Shown here: positions 1 to 5,957 of the stretch, piece after piece | How positions within the stretch are numbered: the stretch's first letter is position 1 | Layout of the letters: each line of letters starts with the position of its first letter | From: JANWHF01 sp036276235 | Lineage (GTDB): Bacteria; Planctomycetota; Phycisphaerae; Tepidisphaerales; Tepidisphaeraceae | Length of the DNA: 6,956 nucleotides | Direction of reading: 5' to 3' | Assembly: GCA_036276235.1 (NCBI GenBank) | Contig: DATBDZ010000068.1 | Location: 1-6,956, forward strand | Notes under the pieces: generated by a model | What the model was told of the DNA's origin: nothing | Database searches by the model: none | Seen by the model: only the letters and a program-made list of their open reading frames with translations | Position numbers and translations under genes: made by a program

Positions 1-283
1 GTCAGGACGCTCCGGTTCGCGATGGACTTGTGGCGGAGGCCAGACGATACACAATCACAACAAGATTCTGACCCGAAGCCACGGTGGTGGTGCGCCCATT
101 GCCGCCGGCCTCAGGCCGCCGAGAGATACGCTTGTTTAAGGGCTAGACTGCGCCGCGCTATTGGGTTTGGGTTTGCATCTCGGGCAATTTATTTGAGTCT
201 CAACGCGAGCCCTCCGGCAACCAAGCATTTTACCATTTCGCGGGGTACGACTTCCCCGTGGTGAAATATGTAACAGGTTGCGC

Positions 284-312
284 TTGCAACACGACGTGGA
301 TCTTTCCATTAT
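284..312 (+). promoter_or_regulatory. Weak sigma70-type promoter candidate
   Basis: TTGCAA at 284-289 and CATTAT at 307-312 are separated by 17 nt. Each hexamer matches four of six consensus positions. If used, transcription would start about 300 nt before the NusG-like gene. The match is weak enough to arise by chance; the -35 hexamer overlaps a small GTTGC/GCAAC hairpin (277-290). Confidence 0.15.
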
Positions 313-405
313 GCGCAATTTGCTGCGATGGCGGTCAGTGTCCGCGTCGAGCCGGAGGTAATGCAGGAGTGAATACACGTGGCCATGACAATACATCGAT
401 CGTGG

Positions 406-423
406 ATGTAACACTGATTACAT
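406..423. promoter_or_regulatory. Dyad ATGTAA-N6-TTACAT, possible operator
   Basis: Two perfect 6-bp inverted half-sites separated by 6 nt form an 18-bp dyad about 200 nt upstream of the NusG-like start. The geometry suits a dimeric helix-turn-helix regulator, but no regulator gene is nearby and a 6-bp match can occur by chance. Confidence 0.15.
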
Positions 424-625
424 GAGCTGAGCGCGCGGTTTCGCCTGACTTTGTCTTGGGGCGAAAACGAATTGAGAGTGGGACCATTTCTCAGCTGACG
501 GGAGCCATGGCTTCGACGGCCTATTCGGACGATCGGGACATTTCGAGGAACCATCGGCGGCTGTGCGTGTACAAGCCAGCCGTTGCAGCGGGATGCATTG
601 GAGCGATTTCACCGGGGAAGACGAC

Positions 626-1174
626 ATGCCAGTTAATAGTTCAACTCCGTATCTGCGGGCGACAGGATCGGAGTCGAAGATACGATTGCCTGATTGCGGC
701 AGATGGCACCTGTTGCATACAAAAAGCCGTCAGGAAAAGTTGCTGGCGGATGAGCTTCAGCGTATGGGGATCGACCATTTCTTGCCGCTGATAACACAGA
801 ATCGTCTGTACGGAAAACGAAAATTCAAGGTGGAGCTTCCGCTTTTTCCGGGCTATGTGTTTCTTCGCGGAAGCATCGAAGACGCCTACCAGGCCAGTCG
901 AACCCGCGTTGCGCGAATCATCGAAGTAGTGGATCAAGCACATTTGCAATGGGAATTGGCTAATTTGAGTATGGCTTTGAGTACTGACGTCTCGCTCGAT
1001 CCGTTCCCTTTTCTCAAGAAGGGCTTGCGTGTCGAAGTCCGCTCGGGTCCATTGCGCGGGCTCCAAGGCTTGATCGAGCACCGATTGGCGACCGACCGTC
1101 TTGTCCTGCAGATCGAACTCTTAGGCCGCGCGATGAGCCTGGAGGTAGACGGTGCAGAACTCGAGCCGCTCTGA
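626..1174 (+). CDS. NusG/RfaH-family transcription antitermination protein (NGN + KOW)
   Basis: Predicted cytoplasmic elongation factor of 182 aa. It would bind the RNA polymerase clamp through its N-terminal NGN domain and contact ribosome or Rho through a C-terminal KOW domain. Visible landmarks: NGN start at about residues 26-40 (GRWHLLHTKSRQEKLLADEL); the family signature PLFPGYVFLRG at 72-82, preceded by the basic stretch GKRKFKVEL; and the KOW motif at about 131-150 (GLRVEVRSGPLRGLQG). Length and architecture fit specialised NusG paralogues (RfaH, UpxY, LoaP-like) that act on polysaccharide operons rather than housekeeping nusG, which usually sits beside secE and rplK. The ATG at 626 is preferred over an in-frame ATG at 563 because GGGGAAG lies 5 nt upstream and the extra residues do not look like NGN. 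The downstream neighbour is convergent, only 9 bp away, so this gene does not lead an operon here. The family call is firm; the target is unknown. Confidence 0.9.
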   Translation: MPVNSSTPYLRATGSESKIRLPDCGRWHLLHTKSRQEKLLADELQRMGIDHFLPLITQNRLYGKRKFKVELPLFPGYVFLRGSIEDAYQASRTRVARIIEVVDQAHLQWELANLSMALSTDVSLDPFPFLKKGLRVEVRSGPLRGLQGLIEHRLATDRLVLQIELLGRAMSLEVDGAELEPL

Positions 1175-1183
1175 CCCGCTAGA

Positions 1184-1390
1184 CTAATCCAGGGCCTCTA
1201 CCTCCAGCACTTCAGACGGATCCAGTTGCCCAAGGTCCTTCTCTTCCACAACCCAGGAGTCGTGCAGGGGCATGAATCCCGAGTCCAGAAGGAACTGGCG
1301 GACCTCGGCTTCAGTCGTCGGGCGCTTGTCCGCCTCGGACAAGTGTTCCTGAAGAAGCGACAGATCGATCTTAACCCTCACCTTGGCCAT
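1184..1390 (-). CDS. Small acidic hypothetical protein, 68 aa
   Basis: I do not recognise this as a named family. The protein begins MAKVRVKIDLSLLQEHL and ends in an acidic tail (QLDPSEVLEVEALD). It has no signal peptide, membrane segment or cysteines, so a small soluble cytoplasmic protein is likely. Coding is supported by strongly G/C-rich third codon positions, a GAGG ribosome-binding site 7 nt before the ATG, and a coherent amphipathic profile. A possible arrangement is a short beta strand (KVRVKIDL), a helix (LLQEHLSEAD), a second helix (TEAEVRQFLLDSGF) and a strand (DSWVVEE). It is convergent with the NusG-like gene and has no same-strand partner nearby. Function unknown. Confidence 0.75.
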   Translation of the reverse strand: MAKVRVKIDLSLLQEHLSEADKRPTTEAEVRQFLLDSGFMPLHDSWVVEEKDLGQLDPSEVLEVEALD

Positions 1391-2083
1391 ACTAACGCCT
1401 CGGTTCTGTGTAGTCGCGGCCCCTTAAGGGCGAGCGAGCTACCGGTTCATCCAGCGGCTTGGTCACAACTAAACGTACAATAAAATCGGACGCGGTGGGT
1501 CACTCCAAGGGGAAGGAAGGTTGCTGGAGGTTGCGCAAAGATTTTCATCTAAGCATGGTAATAAACGCCTATTTTCGGCGAAAAACGATGATTTGCGCGC
1601 GCCCGTGGGAGAACGTAATTGCGCAACACTCTGGAAGACGGATGACTGAGGCAGTTATTCCGCACAATGTAAATCCCAGTCGGGCATTGGGAACCCCGCA
1701 TCGGGTCTCTTCTACAGCGGTTTGGTGCGAAGTCATACGATTTCCGGCTATTCATTTGGATGGTGGAGGTTGACCAGCATCGATCCGATTCATGCCGCGT
1801 TTGCCTCGGAGTCGTCCGCTTCCTCTGCAAATACTTTCACGGGCACACGCCGGAAGGAAAGAACGGTTTGTGGCGCCAACACAAGCCCCGCCACTCGCCG
1901 CACGTCATTCACTTCACGCAGCAATCGCAGAAGCTGACGACGGACCCTTGCATATTGGAGCGAACCAGCGTTGCCGCAATTCTGTGGGCAAATTCTGTGC
2001 CGAGCGATGCGTTGCCAGGCCGAGCAGATAAGCCCGGCGTTGCTGAAGGGTGGGACCATGACCAAAAAGGCGGGAAAAGGCAA
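1391..2083. other. Long gap between the small protein and tRNA-Gln; mostly non-coding
   Basis: Nothing here reaches the standard of a gene. Plus-strand frames are overlapping and implausible. On the minus strand a frame from TTG at 2083 or ATG at 2059 to a stop at 1790 runs directly downstream of the tRNA. Its last half (LLRLLREVNDVRRVAGLVLA onward) looks more protein-like than the rest, but third-position GC bias is modest, no ribosome-binding site is evident and no family is recognised. It could be a decayed gene or chance. A perfect 10-bp palindrome CCCTTAAGGG lies at 1421-1430, between the small protein's start and its presumed promoter. No transposase, terminal repeat or RNA gene was found. 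Confidence 0.45.
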
Positions 2084-2154
2084 CTGGGGAACTAGGATTC
2101 GAACCTAGACAAGCAGATCCAGAGTCTGCTGTGCTACCGTTACACCATTCCCCA
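2084..2154 (-). tRNA. tRNA-Gln (anticodon CUG)
   Basis: A complete 71-nt cloverleaf reads on the minus strand. The acceptor arm TGGGGAA pairs with TTCCCCA and is followed by discriminator G. The D-stem is GTGT/GCAC (one G-T pair) with an AACGGTA loop. The anticodon stem GCAGA/TCTGC encloses the loop CTCTGGA, placing anticodon CTG at 2120-2122 for CAG codons. A 4-nt variable loop is followed by the T-arm CTAGG/CCTAG with loop TTCGAAT. The U1 start and G discriminator suit glutamine. The 3' CCA is not encoded (the next bases are TTG), so it must be added after transcription. No downstream terminator hairpin is clear, although the following minus-strand bases are T-rich. Confidence 0.96.
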
Positions 2155-2162
2155 AATCGTCG

Positions 2163-2182
2163 CGCTTATCATCGGATAAGCG
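2163..2182. repeat. Perfect 8-bp hairpin just before the tRNA-Gln 5' end
   Basis: CGCTTATC and GATAAGCG pair perfectly around an ATCG loop, ending 8 nt before the mature 5' end of the tRNA. If transcription starts at the candidate promoter at 2192-2220, this stem would lie in the tRNA leader, where it could help processing. Without a T tract it is not a canonical terminator. It could also be a protein-binding dyad in the spacer shared with the divergent membrane-protein gene. Confidence 0.5.
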
Positions 2183-2191
2183 AGGGCGGGG

Positions 2192-2220
2192 ATTCTACAC
2201 CGTCAGACCGCCGTTGGCCA
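2192..2220 (-). promoter_or_regulatory. Candidate promoter for tRNA-Gln
   Basis: On the minus strand TGGCCA (2220-2215) and TAGAAT (2197-2192) are separated by exactly 17 nt, matching four and five of six sigma70 consensus positions. Initiation would fall near 2185, about 30 nt before the mature tRNA, a typical leader length. Judged from sequence pattern alone. Confidence 0.35.
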
Positions 2221-2289
2221 GATGGGCGGACGGGTTTGCTTCGATGTCCGTTGGACGGCGTTCTCCGGCGGATTTAACATCGATTGTTC

Positions 2290-4107
2290 ATGGCGGCTTC
2301 GCGCTCGATTCAATACCAATCCCGGTCGGCGGCTGCCGTCGAGTGGTGGATGAGGCCGGGTTTATGGCTGGCGCTGGGATTGATGGCGTTGGCCTTGGTC
2401 GTTTACTCGCCATTGTTTGAGGCGGATTTTACGTCGCGCGATGATGAGCATACGGTCGCCCGGAATCCGGCGATGGTTGGGCCGATCGCTGAGGTCGGGA
2501 GTTTTTGGACCAACTTACGCAAGCCAGTCGGCGATATTTACATTCCAGCGACGCAGACGCTTTGGTATGGCCTTGCACAAATCGCCCGACGCAATTCAAC
2601 ACGTCTGTCAGGTCCACTGGATCCGTTGCCGTTCCATGTCGCGAACATCGTGATTCATTTATTTACCGGACAGCTGGTCTTCGCGCTGATTCGAAGGCTG
2701 GTAAAGAGCCCCACTGCGGCGGCCCTCGGGGCGGCGGTCTTTTTGGTTCATCCGCTGCAGGTTGAAGCGGTGGGGTGGGTGTCGGGGCTGAAGGACGTTT
2801 TCAGCGGGGCGCTGGTGCTGCTCTCGCTCTATGCGTACCTAAGATATGTGGAGGCGACCCTCCCTCGGCGCGCGGATGATCATGTCGCGGCCCCGGCGCG
2901 CTGGCGATGGTATGCGCTCGCAACCGTCGCATTTGCTTTGGCGATGCTCGCCAAACCGGCGGCGGTCATTACGCCGCTCTTGGCGATCATCCTGTGCCTC
3001 GGCGCGATCGTCCTTGAATCGCGTGACAAAAAAACTGTCGCAAGCCGTCACCATTGGAAACCGGTCCTCCCGAACATTTTTCTGCCGCTGTTGCCCTGGT
3101 TCGCGATGACGATTCCGATCATGCTCGAAGGGCGGCGCGTCCAGCCCGCGACGATCGTGCCCGATGTTGCGCTCTGGGCGCGGCCAATCGTCGCCGCGGA
3201 TGCGCTTTGCTTCTATCTTTGGAAACTCGTGGCCCCGGCATCTCTTGCCGCGGATTATGCCCGAACTCCTAGCTCGATCATGCAGAGCGGCGCGATTTAC
3301 TGGACATGGATCGTGCCTTGTGCAGTGCTCGGACTTGCGGTCTGGTACCGCAAGCGCTGGCCGGCTTTGTTGCTGGCGGTTCTGCTTTTCTTTGCGGCGC
3401 CGCTGCCAGTTCTGGGGTTGGTGAAGTTTGTTTATCAATTCTTCTCGACGGTGTCAGATCACTATGTCTACGTTGCCATGCTCGGGCCCGCGCTTGCGGC
3501 GGCGGTTATCTTCGAGCGATTCCACTCAAAACGGCTGATGCGATGGGGCAGCGCTGTCGTCGTTGGCGCGCTTTGCGTATTAAGCTTCATGCAGGCGGGA
3601 TATTGGAAGAGCGATTTTGAGCTCACGGGGCACATCGTTGATGTCACGCCGCACAGCCGGCTGGGGCATTTGCATTTGGCGCGGCTCTATGCCGACCGCG
3701 GTTTTGACGCCGACGCCATGGAACATTATCAGCAGGCGGTTGCCATCGCGCCGAGCGATCGAGACGCGCGAGAAGCGTTTGGGAATCTCTTGCTGAAGCT
3801 CGATCGCAATGCCGAAGCCGCCGAGCAGTTCCGAGCGGGTTTGCAGGCATTTCCCGACGATCCCGGCTTGCATGTGAATCTTGGCGTCGCGCTCGCAAAG
3901 CAAAAGTTGTATCCGGAGGCGCGGGCGCAGTTTGAACAAGCGGTGCGATTGAAGCCGGATGACGCGGCGTTCTACGTCGATCTCGGCCGGCTTTCGCTGG
4001 AGCAAAAGGATTTTGCGGGGGCGTCGGCGGAATTCCGCCGCGCGCTGCAGATCGATCCGACGTTCGCTCCGGCGAAGGAGGGGCTGCAAAAGGTGACGGG
4101 GCCGTGA
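2290..4107 (+). CDS. TMTC-like GT-C membrane glycosyltransferase-type protein with C-terminal TPRs
   Basis: A 605-aa polytopic inner-membrane protein. Residue numbers count from ATG 2290. The first helix (about 24-43) is followed by an exported loop with an acidic pair (FTSRDDEHTVARNP, about 47-60), the usual position of catalytic acids in GT-C enzymes. The hallmark HPLQVEAVGWVSGLKDVFS at about 144-162 matches the 'HPlhVEsVaWisgrKDvls' motif of TMTC/O-mannosyltransferase-like proteins. Further family segments are FYLWKLVAPASLAADYA (about 308-324) and SDHYVYVAMLGPAL (about 389-402). Four 34-residue TPRs fill about 457-592. Such enzymes are thought to move sugars from polyprenyl-phosphate carriers to exported acceptors, with TPRs binding partners; donor and acceptor here are unknown. 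The start is uncertain: TTG at 2284 adds two residues, ATG 2350 would remove 20, and no site has a strong ribosome-binding sequence. The antiporter gene follows 47 bp later. Confidence 0.9.
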   Translation: MAASRSIQYQSRSAAAVEWWMRPGLWLALGLMALALVVYSPLFEADFTSRDDEHTVARNPAMVGPIAEVGSFWTNLRKPVGDIYIPATQTLWYGLAQIARRNSTRLSGPLDPLPFHVANIVIHLFTGQLVFALIRRLVKSPTAAALGAAVFLVHPLQVEAVGWVSGLKDVFSGALVLLSLYAYLRYVEATLPRRADDHVAAPARWRWYALATVAFALAMLAKPAAVITPLLAIILCLGAIVLESRDKKTVASRHHWKPVLPNIFLPLLPWFAMTIPIMLEGRRVQPATIVPDVALWARPIVAADALCFYLWKLVAPASLAADYARTPSSIMQSGAIYWTWIVPCAVLGLAVWYRKRWPALLLAVLLFFAAPLPVLGLVKFVYQFFSTVSDHYVYVAMLGPALAAAVIFERFHSKRLMRWGSAVVVGALCVLSFMQAGYWKSDFELTGHIVDVTPHSRLGHLHLARLYADRGFDADAMEHYQQAVAIAPSDRDAREAFGNLLLKLDRNAEAAEQFRAGLQAFPDDPGLHVNLGVALAKQKLYPEARAQFEQAVRLKPDDAAFYVDLGRLSLEQKDFAGASAEFRRALQIDPTFAPAKEGLQKVTGP

Positions 4108-4154
4108 CATCGGGCAGCCTTGCGGATCGTGCGTGAATCGACAAAGTGCGTCCC

Positions 4155-5414
4155 ATGGGCTTCTTCGAAACCATCAGCATCCTGCTCACGCTCGCCGCCT
4201 TGTTCAGTTATGTGAATTTCAAATATCTGCATCTGCCGACGACGATCGGCGTGATGCTGATTTCGCTTGGCGCATCGCTGATCGTTTTGTTGCTCGGAGC
4301 GATGGGCGTTCCGATCGGCGCGCGGATGACGGGCATCGTCGCCGACATCGATTTCAACAAGGCGGTGTTTCATGGCATGCTGGCGTTTCTGCTCTTCGCC
4401 GGCTCTCTGCACCTGGATCTCAAGGACCTGCGCAAAGAGAGCGGCGTGATCGGCCTGCTCGCGCTGGTCGGCACTCCAGTCTCGACATTCCTGATCGGCT
4501 TCGCCTCGTACATGCTCTTCGCCGCCGTCGGGGTGAATGTTCCACTGATCTGGTGCCTGCTGTTTGGCGCCCTGATCTCGCCGACCGATCCGATCGCGGT
4601 GCTTGGGATCATGCGTAAAGTCGGCGCTCCCAAGGCGCTGGAAACACAATTGGCGGGCGAATCGCTTTTCAACGACGGATTCGCCGTCGTGATCTTCCTG
4701 TCCATGCTCAGCGTCGCCACCGGCGAACATTCGCCGACGTGGCAAGGCCTGGTGCGGCTGCTTCTCCAGGAAATCGGCGGCGGCCTGGTGGTCGGCCTGG
4801 TCTGCGGCCTCTTCATCGATCGGCTTCTGAGCAGCGTGGACAACTACCAGGTCGAAGTGCTGCTGACGCTTGCGCTCGCCGCCGGCGGCTGGGTGGCCGC
4901 CGAGGCGCTGCATGTTTCGGCGCCGATCGCGATCGTCGTCGCCGGTCTGCTCATCGGTAACCACGGCCGCGCGTTCGCCATGTCCGAAACCACGCGGCAA
5001 AATCTGGATATGTTCTGGGAGTTGCTCGATGAAGTCTTGAACGTCATTCTGTTCCTGCTGATTGGATTGGAACTTCTGGTATTGCCGTTCACCTGGCGCT
5101 TCGGCGTTGCCGGCGCTGCCGCCGTGGCAATCGTGCTGTTTGCCCGATGGATCAACGTATACGGCTTGATCTCCCTGCTGAAAAAAGCCCGCAGTTTCGA
5201 GCGCGGCACGATCAGAATCCTCACCTGGGGCGGCCTGCGCGGCGGCCTTTCGGTCGCGATGGCCCTGGCCCTGCCCGAAGCCGTCCAGGGCCACGACGTA
5301 CACCTGCTGCGCGATTTCATTCTCGTCATCACGTATTCGGTGGTGGTGTTTTCCATTTTCGTGCAGGGCCTGACTGTCCCCGCCGTGATCCGCCGCGCCA
5401 AACGCGAACCCTGA
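4155..5414 (+). CDS. CPA1-family Na+/H+ (cation:proton) antiporter, NhaP-like
   Basis: A 419-aa inner-membrane antiporter predicted to exchange Na+ or K+ for H+ in pH and sodium homeostasis. It is hydrophobic throughout, with about 12-13 membrane segments. CPA1 signatures are intact: SPTDPIAVL at 142-150 (the unwound TDP helix), ESLFNDG at 169-175 with the N173-D174 ion-binding pair, FLLIGLEL at 300-307, and WGGLRGGLSVAMALALP at 358-374 with conserved R362. Length is typical of the membrane domain alone; there is no C-terminal RCK, cyclic-nucleotide-binding or other regulatory domain. The ATG at 4155 is chosen because MGFFETISILLTL leads straight into helix 1; a GTG at 4146 would add three residues, and neither has a clear ribosome-binding site. 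It may be co-transcribed with the upstream TPR gene. Family assignment is firm; ion preference is not visible. Confidence 0.95.
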   Translation: MGFFETISILLTLAALFSYVNFKYLHLPTTIGVMLISLGASLIVLLLGAMGVPIGARMTGIVADIDFNKAVFHGMLAFLLFAGSLHLDLKDLRKESGVIGLLALVGTPVSTFLIGFASYMLFAAVGVNVPLIWCLLFGALISPTDPIAVLGIMRKVGAPKALETQLAGESLFNDGFAVVIFLSMLSVATGEHSPTWQGLVRLLLQEIGGGLVVGLVCGLFIDRLLSSVDNYQVEVLLTLALAAGGWVAAEALHVSAPIAIVVAGLLIGNHGRAFAMSETTRQNLDMFWELLDEVLNVILFLLIGLELLVLPFTWRFGVAGAAAVAIVLFARWINVYGLISLLKKARSFERGTIRILTWGGLRGGLSVAMALALPEAVQGHDVHLLRDFILVITYSVVVFSIFVQGLTVPAVIRRAKREP

Positions 5415-5461
5415 AAGCCGCCGATTCATTGCGCCAAGAATTCAGAGAAGGAGGTGCAACA

Positions 5462-5524
5462 ATGCCACGATCTCTGCGGCCAGTCTCCATGCGATTCAAA
5501 CAAAACCATGCATTATTTACATGA
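5462..5524 (+). CDS. Doubtful 20-aa ORF with consensus Shine-Dalgarno
   Basis: AGGAGGT at 5449-5455 lies 6 nt before an ATG that opens a 20-codon frame (MPRSLRPVSMRFKQNHALFT) and stops at TGA. The ribosome-binding site is the best in the window, starting 35 nt after the antiporter stop. The peptide is basic and has no recognisable motif. It could be a small protein, a leader peptide, or the stump of a gene whose body was replaced by the repeats downstream. It may also be chance. Confidence 0.25.
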   Translation: MPRSLRPVSMRFKQNHALFT

Positions 5525-5588
5525 TCGAAGGGGCCAACGGAGGTGGTTCAGGTTTCGAGCTTCAGGTTTCAAGAGCAGAAACCCCCAT

Positions 5589-5861
5589 CTTGGCCCTCCC
5601 CCGGAGTACCCAACATTTTGCATGAGCAGCGTAACTCACGTTGCCCTCTGCAATTCCAGCTCAGAACTCGAGACAACTGTCATGCTGAGGTACTCCGAAG
5701 CATCTGGCCCACTTGCGCGAGCCGGCCAGATGCTTCGGAGTACCTCAGCATGACAGTGTGCGAAGGCAGTGGACTGAAATCCAGCAATCGCAGTCTCCCC
5801 CAAAAAATAAGGAGTTAGGGCGCAGATGCAAAATGTTGGGAGTACCGAAGGAGGGAACAAG
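5589..5861. repeat. Large imperfect palindrome: two inverted copies of a dispersed repeat
   Basis: Outer arms at 5589-5623 and 5826-5861 are inverted copies sharing an exact 15-bp block (CCCAACATTTTGCAT at 5609-5623; complement at 5826-5840) plus CTTG, CCCTCC and GTAC matches offset by small indels. Between them and the perfect core, further matches persist (TAACTC; CTGC-ATT; TCAG). The whole 273-bp segment therefore reads as two diverged repeat copies head to head, or a MITE-like palindromic element. It has no coding capacity for transposition and no obvious target-site duplication. Confidence 0.6.
5676..5757. repeat. Perfect 34-bp inverted repeat with 14-bp spacer
   Basis: The arms at 5676-5709 and 5724-5757 are exact reverse complements over 34 bp around a spacer of 14 bp (CACTTGCGCGAGCC). 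Each arm contains CATGCTGAGGTACTCCGAAG. This resembles palindromic dispersed repeats I associate with intergenic regions of several environmental phyla; that recollection was not checked. Transcribed RNA would form a very stable hairpin that could stop transcription or protect mRNA ends between the antiporter and the tandem genes. Perfect identity inside diverged outer arms suggests gene conversion or selection on the core. Confidence 0.9.
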
Positions 5862-5957
5862 ACTCTGCGCCGATCTTGTCACGCACCCCCCATCTACAAG
5901 GGCCGTCGTCACTTCTGCTTTCGCGCGCCGCCCAATATTGCTAGCATTTTCACTTGA
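5826..5957 (+). CDS. Doubtful 43-aa ORF overlapping the next start (TGATG)
   Basis: The frame opens with ATG inside the right outer repeat arm and ends at TGA 5955-5957, sharing one base with the ATG of the GT-like gene (TGATG), a geometry typical of translational coupling. AAGGAG lies about 11 nt upstream, a rather long spacing. The product (MQNVGSTEGGNKTLRRSCHA onward) is basic with scattered Cys/His and no recognised family. Because its start codon is part of a non-coding repeat, chance is the leading explanation. Confidence 0.15.
   Translation: MQNVGSTEGGNKTLRRSCHAPPIYKGRRHFCFRAPPNIASIFT

Larger units (their letters stand above)
1..625. other. Intergenic region upstream of the NusG-like gene; no convincing gene
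   Basis: I see no supportable complete gene here. Open frames are short, overlap on both strands and have no family resemblance. A frame ending in TGA at 69-71 is open at the left edge (reading ...DAPVRDGLVAEARRYTITTRF) and could be the tail of an upstream gene, but 22 codons prove nothing. Small structures are visible: a stem CGGGG/CCCCG at 241-258, a GTTGC/GCAAC hairpin at 277-290 and the dyad ATGTAA-N6-TTACAT at 406-423. A leader this long before a NusG paralogue might hold regulatory RNA, but I recognise no JUMPstart/ops-like element. Confidence 0.5.
5415..5956. other. Repeat-rich intergenic spacer
   Basis: This 542-bp gap holds a consensus Shine-Dalgarno before a 20-codon ORF, a short direct repeat (TTCAGGTTTC at 5547-5556 and 5561-5570), a large imperfect palindrome (5589-5861) with a perfect core, and an AT-rich stretch just before the next gene. 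Longer open frames across the palindrome carry HAEVLRS and DASEYLSMT strings on both strands. These are translations of the dispersed repeat, not a protein. No terminator with a T tract is seen after the antiporter gene. Confidence 0.7.

Noticed and set aside
22..264. An 80-codon frame with a CxxC-like WWCAHCRR string
   Set aside because: A single CxxC without a partner, no ribosome-binding site, and low-complexity Arg-rich sequence; no zinc-ribbon pattern.
641..1081. A 146-codon minus-strand frame inside the NusG-like gene
   Set aside because: The opposite strand encodes intact NGN and KOW motifs; this frame has no family resemblance.
1421..1430. CCCTTAAGGG palindrome as an operator
   Set aside because: Only 10 bp, with no spacing to a promoter that I can define; kept only as a note in the gap description.
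2839..3438. A 199-codon minus-strand frame inside the TMTC-like gene
   Set aside because: Arg/Asp/Gln-rich low-complexity translation opposite a hydrophobic coding region; a compositional shadow.
3580..4189. Two overlapping minus-strand frames opposite the TPR region
   Set aside because: They overlap each other and the clear TPR coding frame, with no recognisable domain.
3972..5429. A 485-codon open frame on the minus strand antisense to the antiporter
   Set aside because: The translation is rich in Q, H, D and R with no domain or hydrophobic core, as expected from the complement of a GC-rich membrane-protein gene. The plus-strand frame carries all CPA1 motifs.
5454..5860. Frames across the palindrome giving HAEVLRS and DASEYLSMT peptides on both strands
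   Set aside because: Mirror-image peptides on the two strands result from translating an inverted repeat, not from a gene.
5589..5861. CRISPR-like array
   Set aside because: The repeats are inverted, only two copies occur, and there are no regular spacers or cas genes.
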